From Lachnospiraceae bacterium (GTDB lineage Bacteria > Bacillota > Clostridia > Lachnospirales > Lachnospiraceae), in NCBI GenBank assembly GCA_017557525.1, contig JAFYYN010000125.1, positions 1-45,845 on the forward strand: a stretch of 45,845 bases of DNA, in the 5' to 3' direction. The position numbers were made by a program, and so were the translations under genes. A model generated the notes under the pieces. The model was not told the DNA's origin and did not search any database. It saw nothing but the letters and a program-made list of their open reading frames with translations. How positions within the stretch are numbered: the stretch's first letter is position 1; each line of letters begins with the position of its first letter. Of the stretch, positions 23,261-32,435 are shown piece by piece.

Positions 23261-24232
23261 TTACTTTAGTACAACAGATACGATGATTCCGGCGACGATA
23301 ACACATGCGCAAAGGAACTTGTGAAGTATTTTCTTCTCGTGGAAGATGAACTTGCCTGCCAAGATAGTTACAAAACAGCATGACTGCTTGATTAAAGTCA
23401 TTATGGTGACTTTACTGTCTGGGTCAGCATTTGCTATAAACAGGCATCTGTCTGCGATTACAAAAAGAATGGCAAGCAACCAGATCCAAGGGTTCTTAAT
23501 TGCGGTCTTGAGGTTGAAGGCTGATGAAGATTTAGCCGGTTCTATTTTACCCTGATTCGGAACGGTTTTGACAGAGTTGGAAATGTCAGATGACATAACT
23601 TTAACAGATCTTTTGTGATTAATGATAAGCGTAGCGATCACATACAAACTGTAGTAGATTACCAGAAACAGCATGTACCAGAACTGGAGATGACCATCGG
23701 ATATCGGGGTATAGGTCATAAGGACTTTGTCGAGGATACCTGAGACAGAGTTCAGCATACAGGATAAAAACAACAGAAATACATGGATGGCAGGAATGTT
23801 CTTGTCATCCTTTTTTTCTATCTTTTTGTGTGGCTCGGCTTTTAAGAGAAGCAGTCCTAAGGCAACCAGAAAGAGACCCAGCAGCTGGCCGGTGCCCAAG
23901 GTTTCCTTCATGACTAGTACACCAAACAGGGTAGCGAAAAGCACTCTTGAAAGGTCCAGTATTCCATATAGGCTTATCGGTATAAAACGTATGGAGTTGA
24001 AACTGAATATCCAGGCAAGGAATATGGCAAGTGATTTCAGAGCAACCACGATAAGAGTGGAGAACTCTTCATGGAAAGCTCCACGCATTTCGGGCAAAAC
24101 GAAGATAAAGGATAAAAGGGTATACAGAAAGAGCACCTCCAAAGTGGTGTTTTTCTCAAGTGCTTTTTTCTTTAAAACCTCTCGCATGCCCTTAATAAGG
24201 CCGTATGCGAGAACCAGCAGTATCCAAGTCAT
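23261..24232 (-). CDS. EamA/DMT-superfamily transporter
   Basis: This 323-residue protein has about ten membrane segments in two EamA halves. The first half ends with FLVALGLLLLKAEPHK and the second begins near IHVFLLFLSCMLNSVSGILDK. A polar cytosolic loop (about 205-245) separates parts of the second half, which ends VIVAGIIVSVVLK. Members export or import small metabolites; the substrate cannot be told. The ribosome site GAAAGGATATAAGGGAC precedes the ATG at 24232. It is a single gene with its own promoter, convergent with the decayed plus-strand genes. Confidence 0.85.
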   Translation of the reverse strand: MTWILLVLAYGLIKGMREVLKKKALEKNTTLEVLFLYTLLSFIFVLPEMRGAFHEEFSTLIVVALKSLAIFLAWIFSFNSIRFIPISLYGILDLSRVLFATLFGVLVMKETLGTGQLLGLFLVALGLLLLKAEPHKKIEKKDDKNIPAIHVFLLFLSCMLNSVSGILDKVLMTYTPISDGHLQFWYMLFLVIYYSLYVIATLIINHKRSVKVMSSDISNSVKTVPNQGKIEPAKSSSAFNLKTAIKNPWIWLLAILFVIADRCLFIANADPDSKVTIMTLIKQSCCFVTILAGKFIFHEKKILHKFLCACVIVAGIIVSVVLK

Positions 24233-24266
24233 GTCCCTTATATCCTTTCAAACGCAAACCTATGTG

Positions 24267-24295
24267 ATTTTATTATCTTTTCTGAGAAAATGCAA
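24267..24295 (-). promoter_or_regulatory. Promoter of the EamA transporter gene
   Basis: Read on the minus strand: TTGCAT, 17 bases, TAAAAT. The leader is about 28 bases. Confidence 0.65.
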
Positions 24296-24349
24296 GAATA
24301 ATTTTTAAAATTACTCTTTTTACTGCTGATAAGAACAGATAAAATAAGT

Positions 24350-24378
24350 TTGACTAAGATGGGTAATAATGATAAACT
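24350..24378 (+). promoter_or_regulatory. Promoter of clpS-clpA
   Basis: TTGACT (24350-24355), 17 bases, TAAACT (24373-24378), with TGA before the -10. No CIRCE or CtsR-type repeat was seen near it, so heat-shock control is not evident. Confidence 0.65.
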
Positions 24379-24457
24379 TAGGCTGTAAAAGATAAGAATC
24401 TGAATAGTATTGCATAGTAAGAATTAAGATCCATCAAGCATAGAACAGGAGACCGGA

Positions 24458-24757
24458 ATGTCAGTTAAAGGCGAAGTAAAGGAACGTACAGATATAGGGT
24501 TAAAAGAACCTCCACAGTATAACGTGGTGATGCTTAATGACGATTTTACCACCATGGAATTTGTGGTTGAGATACTTGAGGATATTTTTCACAAGGAACC
24601 GGCAGAGGCAAACAGGCTTATGATGCTTGTGCATAAGAGCGGCAGTGCTGTGGTCGGAGCATATCCTTATGATATAGCTGCAACTAAGGTAAACGAGGCT
24701 ATGGCCAGGGCAAAAGCAGAGGGTTTTCCATTTAGGATGAGGTTGGAGGAAGCATAA
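24458..24757 (+). CDS. clpS: ClpS adaptor, N-degron recognition
   Basis: This 99-residue protein carries PPQYNVVMLNDDFTTMEFVVEILEDIFHK, MMLVHKSGSAVVGAYPYDIAATKV and FPFRMRLEEA. These are the ClpS core motifs, including NDDFTT and the VH pocket that hold an N-terminal bulky residue. The flexible N-terminal tail (about 20 residues) normally enters the ClpA pore. Its stop codon overlaps the clpA start (TAATG), which couples translation of adaptor and unfoldase. It has its own promoter. Confidence 0.95.
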   Translation: MSVKGEVKERTDIGLKEPPQYNVVMLNDDFTTMEFVVEILEDIFHKEPAEANRLMMLVHKSGSAVVGAYPYDIAATKVNEAMARAKAEGFPFRMRLEEA

Positions 24758-27225
24758 TGAATGTATCAGCAGAAGTACTGACTATTCTTCAAAAGGCGGT
24801 CGATTTCAGCATAGAACAGAAGTATTCTTATGTAACTCCTGAAACTATTCTTTATTGTATCTGTGACGATCCTCTTTTTTGCGAAAGCTTTGAGGAATGT
24901 GGCGGAGATATAGAAGTACTAAAGAAAAATCTTACAGATTATCTAGATAAATATATAGAAAAAGACGGCAAAGTTAAGGCATCATTTTCGGTAGCCGCAA
25001 ACCAGTTGATATCATACGCTTCGCAGAGCGCAGAATCAAGCGGCAATGAAGAGGTGCTGCTGCGCCATGTTTTGCGGGCCATATTCCAGTTTAAAATGTG
25101 CTATGCATCATATTATATTCTAGAACAGGGCGTTGAGGAAGCAGATTTCTTTAGGACATACATGGATCTGGAAGAAGACTATGACGAAGACGAAGAAAAC
25201 GATGACTCTGAGGATGAGGACGAATTTGAGTATGATGATTTTGATGAGGATGAAGATAACGCAACAGCTATCGGGGATTTAAGCGGAGATATTGTATCCG
25301 GTGGGAAAAATGCAACTACCGGAAAAGACAAGCTTATTATCACTCCGCAGGCAGGAAATAAAAAGGCATCTCAAAAATCCGGGAAACCCGGCAAATCCGA
25401 CTGGCAGCTTTATGCTCCGTGTATGAATGATACCGCTGATGAGGCTAATCCGCTGATAGGCAGGGAAGAGGAATTAGAGCGTACCATCCAGATACTCTGC
25501 AGGAAGGATAAGAATAATCCTTTGCATATCGGTGAACCCGGTGTAGGGAAAACCGCGATTACTTATGGCCTTGTAAAGATGATAAACGAGGGAAGGGTTC
25601 CCGAGCCGTTAAAGGGCGCAAAAGTCTACATGCTTGATATGGCAGGCATGATAGCCGGCACACAGTACAGAGGCGATTTTGAAAAGAGATTTAAATCTGT
25701 ATTAGGTGAAATAGAAAAACAGGAAAAGCCCATAGTTTACCTTGATGAGATTCACAATATACTTGGTGCGGGAGCGGTAGGTGAAGGCTCGTTTGATGCT
25801 GCAAATATGCTTAAAAGCTATCTTTCCGGCGGACATATCCGTTTTATCGGAGCGACTACCTTTGATGAATATAAAAAGCATTTTGAGAAAAACAAGAGCA
25901 TGGTCCGCCGTTTCCAAAATATTGAAATAAAGGAACCAAGTTATGAAGAAACGGTAAAGATACTTAAAGGTTTAAAGCCCAAATATGAGGAATTCCATGA
26001 TGTGATATATGCTGACGGCGTACTTGAATATGCTGTGGAAATGAGTGCAAAGCATATCAACGAGAGATTCCTGCCGGACAAGGCGATTGATCTTATTGAT
26101 GAGGCAGGAGCGTATCGTAAATTGCACCTGTTACCTAAATCAAATGTTTCTAAAACGGGAACTGAAAAAAATGCCATTATATCAGATGATAAATCGGCTG
26201 TTAACCCGGCAATAAATAAAAAAGGTCACCTCGAAGACTTCCAGCGTACAGTTGATAAAGATGTCATAAATACCGTTCTGACCAAAATCTGCCGTGTGCC
26301 TATAGAAACCGTAGAAACCGATGACCTCGAGGGTCTTGCAACCTTAGAACAGCGTATGAAATCCAAGGTGTTCGGGCAGGACGAGGCGATAGATCAGGTT
26401 GTAAATGCAATCAAGTTTTCAAAGGCCGGACTCTTAGAAGACGGAAAGCCATTGGCAAGCCTGCTTTTTGTCGGACCAACAGGTGTTGGAAAGACCGAGG
26501 TTGCAAGGACTTTAGCTGAGGAACTCGGAGTAAAGCTTGTAAGATTTGACATGAGTGAATATGAGGAAAAGCACGCAATAGCTAAGCTCATAGGCTCTCC
26601 TGCCGGATATGTCGGCTACGAGGAGGGTGGACAGCTGACAGAAGCTATCAGGAAAAATCCATCCTCTGTCCTGCTGCTTGACGAAATAGAAAAGGCTCAT
26701 GCCGATATCTACAATGTGCTTTTGCAGGTAATGGACTATGCAACACTTACAGATAATCAGGGAAGAAAAGCAGATTTCAGAAATGTAGTGGTAATCATGA
26801 CATCAAATGCAGGAGCTAACAGGCTTGGCAAAACCAGCATTGGCTTTACCTCAGAGAGCCTGAATGAAAGCATTATCACCGAAGAAGTAAAGAAAATCTT
26901 CCAGCCCGAGTTTAGAAACAGGTTAAACAGGATAGTTGTTTTTAGGAGCATGGATGATGAGATGGCCAATAACATCATCAACAAAAAGCTTGGAGAGCTT
27001 ATAAACATGCTCCAAAAGAAAAATGTTACTCTTACTGTTGACGATGCCGCAAAAGCATATATAAAGAGCAAAGGCGTAAGTCAGGAATTCGGTGCCAGAG
27101 AGATAGACCGCATCATCAGAAATGAAGTGAAGCCCTTGTTTGTCGACGAGTTACTATTTGGGAAACTGAAAGACGGTGGAAGTATTGCTCTTACTGTCAA
27201 GGACTCTGATTTATCGGTTAAATAA
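24757..27225 (+). CDS. clpA: ClpA-type AAA+ unfoldase
   Basis: This 822-residue protein has a ClpN-type double repeat at 1-130 and a very acidic linker at about 135-167 (24 Asp/Glu in 33 residues). Domain D1 carries Walker A GEPGVGKTA (about 259-267) and VYLDEIHNILGAG. Domain D2 carries GPTGVGKTE (about 573-581) and LLLDEIEKAH. The IGF loop (residues 695-697) is the ClpP-docking tripeptide. The long middle domain of ClpC is absent, which with the clpS partner supports ClpA rather than ClpC. A Lys/Asn-rich insertion lies at about 460-500. ClpP is not in the window. Start and clpS stop share one base. Confidence 0.92.
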   Translation: MNVSAEVLTILQKAVDFSIEQKYSYVTPETILYCICDDPLFCESFEECGGDIEVLKKNLTDYLDKYIEKDGKVKASFSVAANQLISYASQSAESSGNEEVLLRHVLRAIFQFKMCYASYYILEQGVEEADFFRTYMDLEEDYDEDEENDDSEDEDEFEYDDFDEDEDNATAIGDLSGDIVSGGKNATTGKDKLIITPQAGNKKASQKSGKPGKSDWQLYAPCMNDTADEANPLIGREEELERTIQILCRKDKNNPLHIGEPGVGKTAITYGLVKMINEGRVPEPLKGAKVYMLDMAGMIAGTQYRGDFEKRFKSVLGEIEKQEKPIVYLDEIHNILGAGAVGEGSFDAANMLKSYLSGGHIRFIGATTFDEYKKHFEKNKSMVRRFQNIEIKEPSYEETVKILKGLKPKYEEFHDVIYADGVLEYAVEMSAKHINERFLPDKAIDLIDEAGAYRKLHLLPKSNVSKTGTEKNAIISDDKSAVNPAINKKGHLEDFQRTVDKDVINTVLTKICRVPIETVETDDLEGLATLEQRMKSKVFGQDEAIDQVVNAIKFSKAGLLEDGKPLASLLFVGPTGVGKTEVARTLAEELGVKLVRFDMSEYEEKHAIAKLIGSPAGYVGYEEGGQLTEAIRKNPSSVLLLDEIEKAHADIYNVLLQVMDYATLTDNQGRKADFRNVVVIMTSNAGANRLGKTSIGFTSESLNESIITEEVKKIFQPEFRNRLNRIVVFRSMDDEMANNIINKKLGELINMLQKKNVTLTVDDAAKAYIKSKGVSQEFGAREIDRIIRNEVKPLFVDELLFGKLKDGGSIALTVKDSDLSVK

Positions 27226-27230
27226 ATACA

Positions 27231-27272
27231 TAATCCCTCACAATTGTCCTCGAGGCTAATTGTGGGGGATTA
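27231..27272 (+). terminator. Hairpin after clpA
   Basis: The 15-base arms TAATCCCTCACAATT and AATTGTGGGGGATTA pair with one G-T wobble around a 12-base loop. The T-run behind it is poor, so it may stop transcription weakly or protect the 3' end. Confidence 0.65.
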
Positions 27273-27401
27273 CTTAGTATAAAAGCAATGTATGACCAAA
27301 AAAAGTTAAAAAATTTCTTGTATATCTGCCGGTCATATATTAAAATAATAGAGTATTAGGAAACTCTTGGAGACGGGTTTCAAGTATTTGGGGGTAAAAA
27401 T

Positions 27402-29147
27402 ATGAACGAAATGCCGAAAGTGACCGGGGTGGCAGGTGGAGCCTGCTGGGAACACACATTTGAGAGATTTAGCGCTTTATGTTATGTACCGGAGAACGAT
27501 AAGGATGATAAGCTTTTAAACTATGGCTTTGTGGCACCTTATCTGCTTGTTTTTTCTGAAAAGAAGTACAGCTTTGAAGAGGCAGTGAGCTTCGCCGAAG
27601 AGAAGGGCTTTGAGTCTTTGGCAAAGGACTTTGCCACAAGCGTTGTCTTTATATATCCGACGTCAGCAAACGGCTGGAAGGATGCCGATCCAAAGATATT
27701 TGATGAGATACTTGAGAACTCAAGGATCAATCAGTATTATGAGGACGGAGTAGCCAAGTGCTGGAACCGCTTTACTCATAAGCTGGAGGAGTACCATATC
27801 AGAGGGGCACTGTTCAGGACTAACCTTTTTGGATACGGTGAGTCCGCAGACTTTATAGCTAAAAACTATCTTAAGCATTTCAAAGGACAGGGCTTATGGT
27901 TTAAAGATGCGGACAGCGCAGCTGTAACCTGTATCCTTGAAAAATTATCGGTTATCCCGGATGTGGATGCAGATGATATCCCTGTAATTTCCGTAGGAAA
28001 CAGTGATGAGATAAATGCGGTATTAAAGGAAAAGGTAAAGTATCTGCTCATAAAGGACGAGTCTGATGTAAGAACTGATTTCTACGCATTCTCCAGAAAA
28101 TTCAGACGTATGCTTGGACAGCTTGAGCTGGATCCTGATTTAGAGGCTGAGGGCATGGTGATAGAGCCCGGAAGTGAGACGCTTAAGACTTCAAAAGATA
28201 ACGCCGGGGATGATAAGGGTACTGAAGAGCACAGGGTAGGCTACTTTGCATTCTATAACAAGGGAATATTTGACAAAGGTCCGGCACCTCTGCTTTTAGC
28301 ATTCCACGGAGGCGGAGACAGCGCATTCTACATCTCGTATATCTCGGGCTGGGCAAATATAGCTCACAGGCATAATTTCCTGCTGGTTGCCATAGAGCAC
28401 CATCTTAATAGCACCGCTACCGAGATGACTGACCTGATTGAGAGACTTAAAAAGAAATACAATATAGATACCACAAGGATTTATTGCAGCGGCTTCTCAA
28501 TGGGTGGCTGCAAGAGCTGGGATTTCATAGCAGAGCATCCTTCATATCTTGCTGCGGCAGCTCCTATGGATGCAACCTTTGAGGTGGGCGTAAATGTATT
28601 CGGTCAGCCCTCACCATATGAGTTTAACAGCACGGTTCCGGTTCCCTGTTTCTATGCGGGCGGAGAGATTACTCCCTTACCTGAGCTTCCATTCCAGGCG
28701 CAGAAGTGCTTAGACAGGATAAAATATATTTTAGAACTTAACGGTGCGGCAGTGCCTTGTGAAAACCCTGAAACAACAGCAGCAGAGGGTATAGCAGATA
28801 TTATGAAATCCGGTATATCGTCAAAATTGGCATCAGGTATTACCAGAAAATATGATGTAAAGCTTGAGAATAAAGATAACTGGGAAAACAAGATCTGGGG
28901 TATAAACGGTGACGAAACCGTAAAGAGCTTTGATGAGGCAAGGCAGGCAACACTTACTATAGAGCTCTTTAAAAACGGAGAGGGCAAGTGTTATAACGCA
29001 CTTGGCAGTATCTCCGGTCAGGGTCATGAGTGCAGAGAGCATACCTGCGAGAATGCATGGAGATTTATGAGTAACTTTAAACGCCTGCCCGACGGAACTA
29101 TAGAGGGCGGCGAGTTTGAGAATATCAGATCTTCGTTTACACCATGA
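27402..29147 (+). CDS. Intracellular alpha/beta-hydrolase esterase (CE1-like)
   Basis: This 581-residue protein has no signal peptide. The N-terminal 260 residues are of unknown type. The C-terminal part is an alpha/beta hydrolase of the PHB-depolymerase/feruloyl-esterase group, with oxyanion motif LAFHGGGDSAFY (about 298-309) and nucleophile elbow CSGFSMGGCKSWDF (Ser at about 366). DGT and a late GQGHECREHTCENAWRFMS supply the likely acid/His region. In rumen and gut Lachnospiraceae such enzymes remove acyl or feruloyl groups from plant sugars. The next gene, an FGGY sugar kinase, is consistent with handling of imported plant-derived oligomers. The precise substrate is unknown. Confidence 0.75.
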   Translation: MNEMPKVTGVAGGACWEHTFERFSALCYVPENDKDDKLLNYGFVAPYLLVFSEKKYSFEEAVSFAEEKGFESLAKDFATSVVFIYPTSANGWKDADPKIFDEILENSRINQYYEDGVAKCWNRFTHKLEEYHIRGALFRTNLFGYGESADFIAKNYLKHFKGQGLWFKDADSAAVTCILEKLSVIPDVDADDIPVISVGNSDEINAVLKEKVKYLLIKDESDVRTDFYAFSRKFRRMLGQLELDPDLEAEGMVIEPGSETLKTSKDNAGDDKGTEEHRVGYFAFYNKGIFDKGPAPLLLAFHGGGDSAFYISYISGWANIAHRHNFLLVAIEHHLNSTATEMTDLIERLKKKYNIDTTRIYCSGFSMGGCKSWDFIAEHPSYLAAAAPMDATFEVGVNVFGQPSPYEFNSTVPVPCFYAGGEITPLPELPFQAQKCLDRIKYILELNGAAVPCENPETTAAEGIADIMKSGISSKLASGITRKYDVKLENKDNWENKIWGINGDETVKSFDEARQATLTIELFKNGEGKCYNALGSISGQGHECREHTCENAWRFMSNFKRLPDGTIEGGEFENIRSSFTP

Positions 29148-29165
29148 TATGATAACAGAATCAAT

Positions 29166-29290
29166 GGCTTCCCCCTGGGGTTCGTCGCAGGAAGGGGCCC
29201 GTTTTGCGAAGCAAAATGGGAAGAACTCCTACGACATGGCTCCGTTCCACGAAGTGGAATGGAGTATTATGAAAGTAATTGATGAGGTGT
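29166..29290 (+). repeat. GAA-loop hairpin repeat, copy R4 (long composite)
   Basis: Nested hairpins lie inside a repeat frame: CCCGTTTTGC-GAA-GCAAAATGGG (29208-29230) and CTCCGTTCCAC-GAA-GTGGAATGGAG (29241-29265), with GATGAGGTGT at the end. Both inner hairpins have a GAA loop and one G-T wobble. The second equals, on the other strand, the hairpin at 145-169 between two tRNA genes. Confidence 0.75.
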
Positions 29291-29330
29291 TTTTAGACAA
29301 GTATAAAATATAATTCGGAGGAACATAAAA

Positions 29331-30920
29331 ATGGATGCAAAAACATGTATTGAGAGCGGAAAAAGCGTATTAGGTATTGAATTTGGATCAACCAGGATCA
29401 AGGCGGTTTTAATAGATGAAAACCATAAGCCGATAGCAGAAGGCGGACATGAGTGGGAAAACAGATTTGAAAATGGTGTCTGGACCTACTCACTTGATGA
29501 CATCTGGACAGGTCTTAAGGATTGCTACAGCAACCTTAAAAAAGATGTTAAAGAAAAATATGGCATTGGCATAAAGAGATTCGCAAGCATCGGTTTTTCA
29601 GCTATGATGCACGGCTATATGGTATTTGACAAGGAAGGAAACCTTATGGTTCCTTTTAGGACCTGGAGAAATACCATTACAGGCGAGGCAGCAGAGAAGC
29701 TTACCAAAGAGCTTAATTTCAATATCCCTCAGAGATGGAGTATAGCACATCTTTATCAGGCAATCTTAAATAACGAGGAACATATCGGAAAGATTGATTT
29801 CTTGAGCACGCTCGCAGTATATATCCACTATATGCTTACAGGAAAACGTGTTGCAGGCGTTGGCGAGGCATCCGGCATGTTCCCCATCGATACAGCTAAG
29901 TGTGACTATAATCAGGGTATGGTTGAAAAGTTTGACAAGCTTATCGCAGACAAGGGCTTATCCTGGAAACTGCGTGATATACTGCCCAAGGTACTTAACG
30001 CCGGCGAGGCAGCAGGAGAGCTTACCGCAGAAGGTGCAAAGTTGCTTGATGAAAGCGGCGAGCTTGAAGCAGGCATACCGCTCTGTCCTCCCGAAGGTGA
30101 TGCAGGTACAGGCATGGTAGCAACAAACAGCGTTGCACAGCGTACCGGTAACGTATCAGCAGGTACATCTATTTTTGCAATGGTAGTTTTAGAGAAGGAT
30201 CTTTCAAAGGTTTATCCTATAATAGATATCGTAACCACTCCTGACGGAAGCGCTGTAGGTATGGTACACTGTAATAACTGCACTTCGGATATAAATGCAT
30301 GGGTGAATCTCCTTGCAGAGGCTATTGAAGCTAACGGTGGCACAGTTGATAAGGGTAAGCTCTATGTAACGCTCTTTAACAAAGCGCTTGAGGGTGATGC
30401 TGACTGTGGCGGGCTTATTTCCTATAATTATCTCTCAGGTGAGGGTGTAACCGGGCTTGATGCAGGACGTCCTATGTTTGTAAGGACTCCCGATGCAAAG
30501 TTTAACCTCGCAAACTTTATGAGAACACACATCTATTCAGCATTTGCAACCCTTAAGACAGGCTGTGATGTTATGATAAAGGATGAAGGAGTTAAGGTAG
30601 ATACCCTCTATGGACATGGCGGTATCTTTAAGACAAAGGGCGTAGCTCAGGGCATACTGGCAGCAGCACTTAATTCTTCAGTATCTGTTATGGAAACTGC
30701 AGGCGAGGGCGGCGCATGGGGTATGGCGATTCTGGCTGCATACATGGTAAAAAAGAGCGCAGATGAGTCACTTCAGGACTACCTTAACAATAAGGTATTC
30801 GCAGGTCAGAAGGGCGAGACCATTGCTCCCGATGCAAAGCTGGTAGCAGGCTTTGATAAGTTTGAGGAAGTATACCTTAAGGGCCTTGCAGCAGAGAAAG
30901 CAGCTGTGGAGAGTATTTGA
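29331..30920 (+). CDS. FGGY-family carbohydrate kinase
   Basis: This 529-residue protein carries the N-terminal ATPase loop [42 protein letters not shown], and the second domain [27 protein letters not shown]. The C-terminal signature region is [19 protein letters not shown] followed by [15 protein letters not shown]. It phosphorylates a pentulose or related sugar. The sequence type resembles clostridial kinases often named xylulokinase or ribulokinase-like, so D-xylulose or L-ribulose are the best guesses. The ribosome site TTCGGAGGA precedes the ATG. It sits behind an esterase gene and before dCMP deaminase. Confidence 0.85.
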   Translation: MDAKTCIESGKSVLGIEFGSTRIKAVLIDENHKPIAEGGHEWENRFENGVWTYSLDDIWTGLKDCYSNLKKDVKEKYGIGIKRFASIGFSAMMHGYMVFDKEGNLMVPFRTWRNTITGEAAEKLTKELNFNIPQRWSIAHLYQAILNNEEHIGKIDFLSTLAVYIHYMLTGKRVAGVGEASGMFPIDTAKCDYNQGMVEKFDKLIADKGLSWKLRDILPKVLNAGEAAGELTAEGAKLLDESGELEAGIPLCPPEGDAGTGMVATNSVAQRTGNVSAGTSIFAMVVLEKDLSKVYPIIDIVTTPDGSAVGMVHCNNCTSDINAWVNLLAEAIEANGGTVDKGKLYVTLFNKALEGDADCGGLISYNYLSGEGVTGLDAGRPMFVRTPDAKFNLANFMRTHIYSAFATLKTGCDVMIKDEGVKVDTLYGHGGIFKTKGVAQGILAAALNSSVSVMETAGEGGAWGMAILAAYMVKKSADESLQDYLNNKVFAGQKGETIAPDAKLVAGFDKFEEVYLKGLAAEKAAVESI

Positions 30921-30923
30921 CAA

Positions 30924-30972
30924 AGGCTTCCTCTTGAAAGGAAGCTGTCTGCGAAGCAGACTGGTGAGGTGT
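30924..30972 (+). repeat. GAA-loop hairpin repeat, copy R5
   Basis: GCTTCC/GGAAGC, then GTCTGC-GAA-GCAGAC, then TGGTGAGGTGT. It starts 4 bases after the FGGY kinase stop codon and ends about 20 bases before the dCMP deaminase ATG. Confidence 0.75.
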
Positions 30973-30992
30973 TAACAGAGGAGACAAACAAA

Positions 30993-31481
30993 ATGGAAAG
31001 ACGAGACAAAATAAACTACTACCTGGATTTAGCAGAGGTAGTATCTAAAAGAGGCACATGCCTTCGAAAAGCATACGGAGCAGTTATAGTAAAAAACGAT
31101 GAAGTAATATCTACCGGTTATGTCGGAGCGCCGAGAGGCAGAAAGAACTGCTCAGATCTAGGACGTTGTATCCGTGAGGAGCTGAATATCCCGAGAGGCG
31201 AGCGCTATGAGTTATGCCGCAGCGTACATGCCGAGGCAAACGCAATAATCAGTGCATCCCGTCAGGACATGATAGGAGCATCAATGTTCCTCTGTGGCAA
31301 AGACGTAAAGACCGGAGAGTATGTAGCAAATTCCAACAGCTGCTCAATGTGCAAGAGGCAGATCATCAACTCTGGTATTGAGAAGGTATACATCCGTGAC
31401 ACCATAGACGAATACCGTGAGATTAAGGTTCAGGACTGGATAGAGGACGATGAGTCCTTGGCAGGGAAGTTTGGATATTAA
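30993..31481 (+). CDS. dCMP deaminase family protein
   Basis: This 162-residue protein carries the cytidine/deoxycytidylate deaminase zinc motifs: HAEANAI (about 78-84) and NSCSMCKRQI (about 112-121). The usual Pro of PCxxC is Ser here. DLAEVVSKRGTC at the N-terminus and RKNCSDLGRCIREELNIPRGERYELCRS match the ComEB/dCMP deaminase subfamily, including the extra Cys. It makes dUMP from dCMP for thymidylate synthesis. The GTG at 30969 would overlap the R5 repeat; the ATG at 30993 follows CAGAGGAG and is preferred. Confidence 0.9.
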   Translation: MERRDKINYYLDLAEVVSKRGTCLRKAYGAVIVKNDEVISTGYVGAPRGRKNCSDLGRCIREELNIPRGERYELCRSVHAEANAIISASRQDMIGASMFLCGKDVKTGEYVANSNSCSMCKRQIINSGIEKVYIRDTIDEYREIKVQDWIEDDESLAGKFGY

Positions 31482-31531
31482 AATCATAAAAAATTAAATA
31501 CGAAAACAAATGGTTTGTTCTTACACCTGAA

Positions 31532-31681
31532 ATGAAACCTACACCCGAGCAGGTCATAATGATAAAACAGGCTGCGCAAAGGCCTATAGTCTATGATGAG
31601 GATTGCCCGAAATCGACTCCGGAACGTCTTAAAAGATTTATAACTTATGGTCAGAATAGGAAAAGGCTTAAAGAGGGATAA
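31532..31681 (+). CDS. Small protein of unknown function
   Basis: This 49-residue frame reads MKPTPEQVIMIKQAAQRPIVYDEDCPKSTPERLKRF... RKRLKEG. The IVYDEDCP-x-STPE core looks like conserved small proteins of gut clostridia sometimes found near toxins; that link is inference. The frame continues upstream without a start (KYENKWFVLTPE precedes the ATG), so this may be the 3' half of a longer ancestral gene. No good ribosome site is seen. No toxin gene is adjacent. Confidence 0.45.
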   Translation: MKPTPEQVIMIKQAAQRPIVYDEDCPKSTPERLKRFITYGQNRKRLKEG

Positions 31682-31695
31682 ATAATCATGTAACA

Positions 31696-31731
31696 TTCAA
31701 AAACCGGCAGAGCTGTGAGCGTCTGCCGGTT
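31696..31731 (-). terminator. Terminator of the minus-strand rhomboid unit
   Basis: The arms AACCGGCAGA and TCTGCCGGTT (31702-31711, 31722-31731) pair. Read on the minus strand the hairpin is followed by a T-run (complement of 31699-31703). It lies 5 bases after the rhomboid stop codon. Confidence 0.85.
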
Positions 31732-31736
31732 TGCTG

Positions 31737-32345
31737 TTATTTCTTGTTAAGATTATACCCAAGTACTGAACCTATGATGCCTCCCAGGATATGAGTGAAC
31801 TGGGAAACGTTGTCTGTAACGAATATTCCCTGGTATACCTGCTGTCCGATATACATTATTGCTACAAGTATAAAGGTGAGAGGTATTTCTCTGTCCTTAA
31901 AACTGGTAAATGATGCGAGCAGTATAAAAGCAAATACAACTCCGCTTGCGCCCATGAGAGCCTGATTCGGGAAAAGGAGGAAGCTGGCCAGACCGGTAAT
32001 GAAAGCCGTAATTGCGATCACTATGGAAAGAGTCTTGCCACCATAACGGTCTTCAAGCATTGGTCCAAGTATAAGGATCATCATCAGGTTTCCGGTCAGA
32101 TGTGAGACATCTAGATGTCCGAAAACATGTCCAAAGAACCTGATATAGGTAAAGGGGCTTGCCATGGATGCTCCGGTCCTATATACGGAAAACAGCAGTG
32201 CTGTTGATTGGCGCGCTGTCAGCTTGTCAAGGACTAACGCCAGTACGCATATGGCTGAAAATGCAAGTACTACCGGGGCATTGACTACTATCTTGAATTT
32301 GGGTTTGCTGCTACTATTGTAGCTTGTTGATTTTTTATATGCCAT
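31737..32345 (-). CDS. Rhomboid-family intramembrane serine protease
   Basis: This 202-residue protein has about six membrane helices. The rhomboid motifs are FGHVFGHLDVSHLTGNLMMILILGP (HxxxN region), GASGVVFAFI with the catalytic Ser, and QFTHILGGIIGSVLG with the catalytic His. It cleaves membrane proteins inside the bilayer; the substrate is unknown. An upstream in-frame ATG at 32378 would add 11 residues (MCKHACGMIRE) that are encoded by the palindromic element also found before dtd. The start MAYKK at 32345 is therefore used. It follows the diacylglycerol-kinase-like gene on the same strand. Confidence 0.88.
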   Translation of the reverse strand: MAYKKSTSYNSSSKPKFKIVVNAPVVLAFSAICVLALVLDKLTARQSTALLFSVYRTGASMASPFTYIRFFGHVFGHLDVSHLTGNLMMILILGPMLEDRYGGKTLSIVIAITAFITGLASFLLFPNQALMGASGVVFAFILLASFTSFKDREIPLTFILVAIMYIGQQVYQGIFVTDNVSQFTHILGGIIGSVLGYNLNKK

Positions 32346-32430
32346 CTCTCGTATCATGCCGCAGGCATGCTTACACATCGGTGACGTGCCTGCTTATGTC
32401 ACCGATGGAAGTTTGTTTTCAAACTTTACT
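32346..32430 (-). repeat. Three-palindrome element ending at the rhomboid start codon
   Basis: Read on the minus strand: AAGTTTG/CAAACTT (32409-32426), CATCGGTGAC/GTCACCGATG (32376-32407), CATGCC-TGC-GGCATG (32355-32369), then ATACGAGAG and the ATG. From the second palindrome to the start codon it is nearly identical to the element before dtd. The first palindrome is shorter here. Confidence 0.8.
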
Positions 32431-32435
32431 TCTTT

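Noticed and set aside
23727-24308. 193-codon plus-strand frame
   Set aside because: It is the antisense shadow of the EamA transporter gene, rich in Arg/Ser and without a ribosome site.
24757-27225. Annotation as ClpC
   Set aside because: The ClpC middle domain is absent, the clpS gene is directly coupled, and the ClpP loop is IGF. ClpA fits better.
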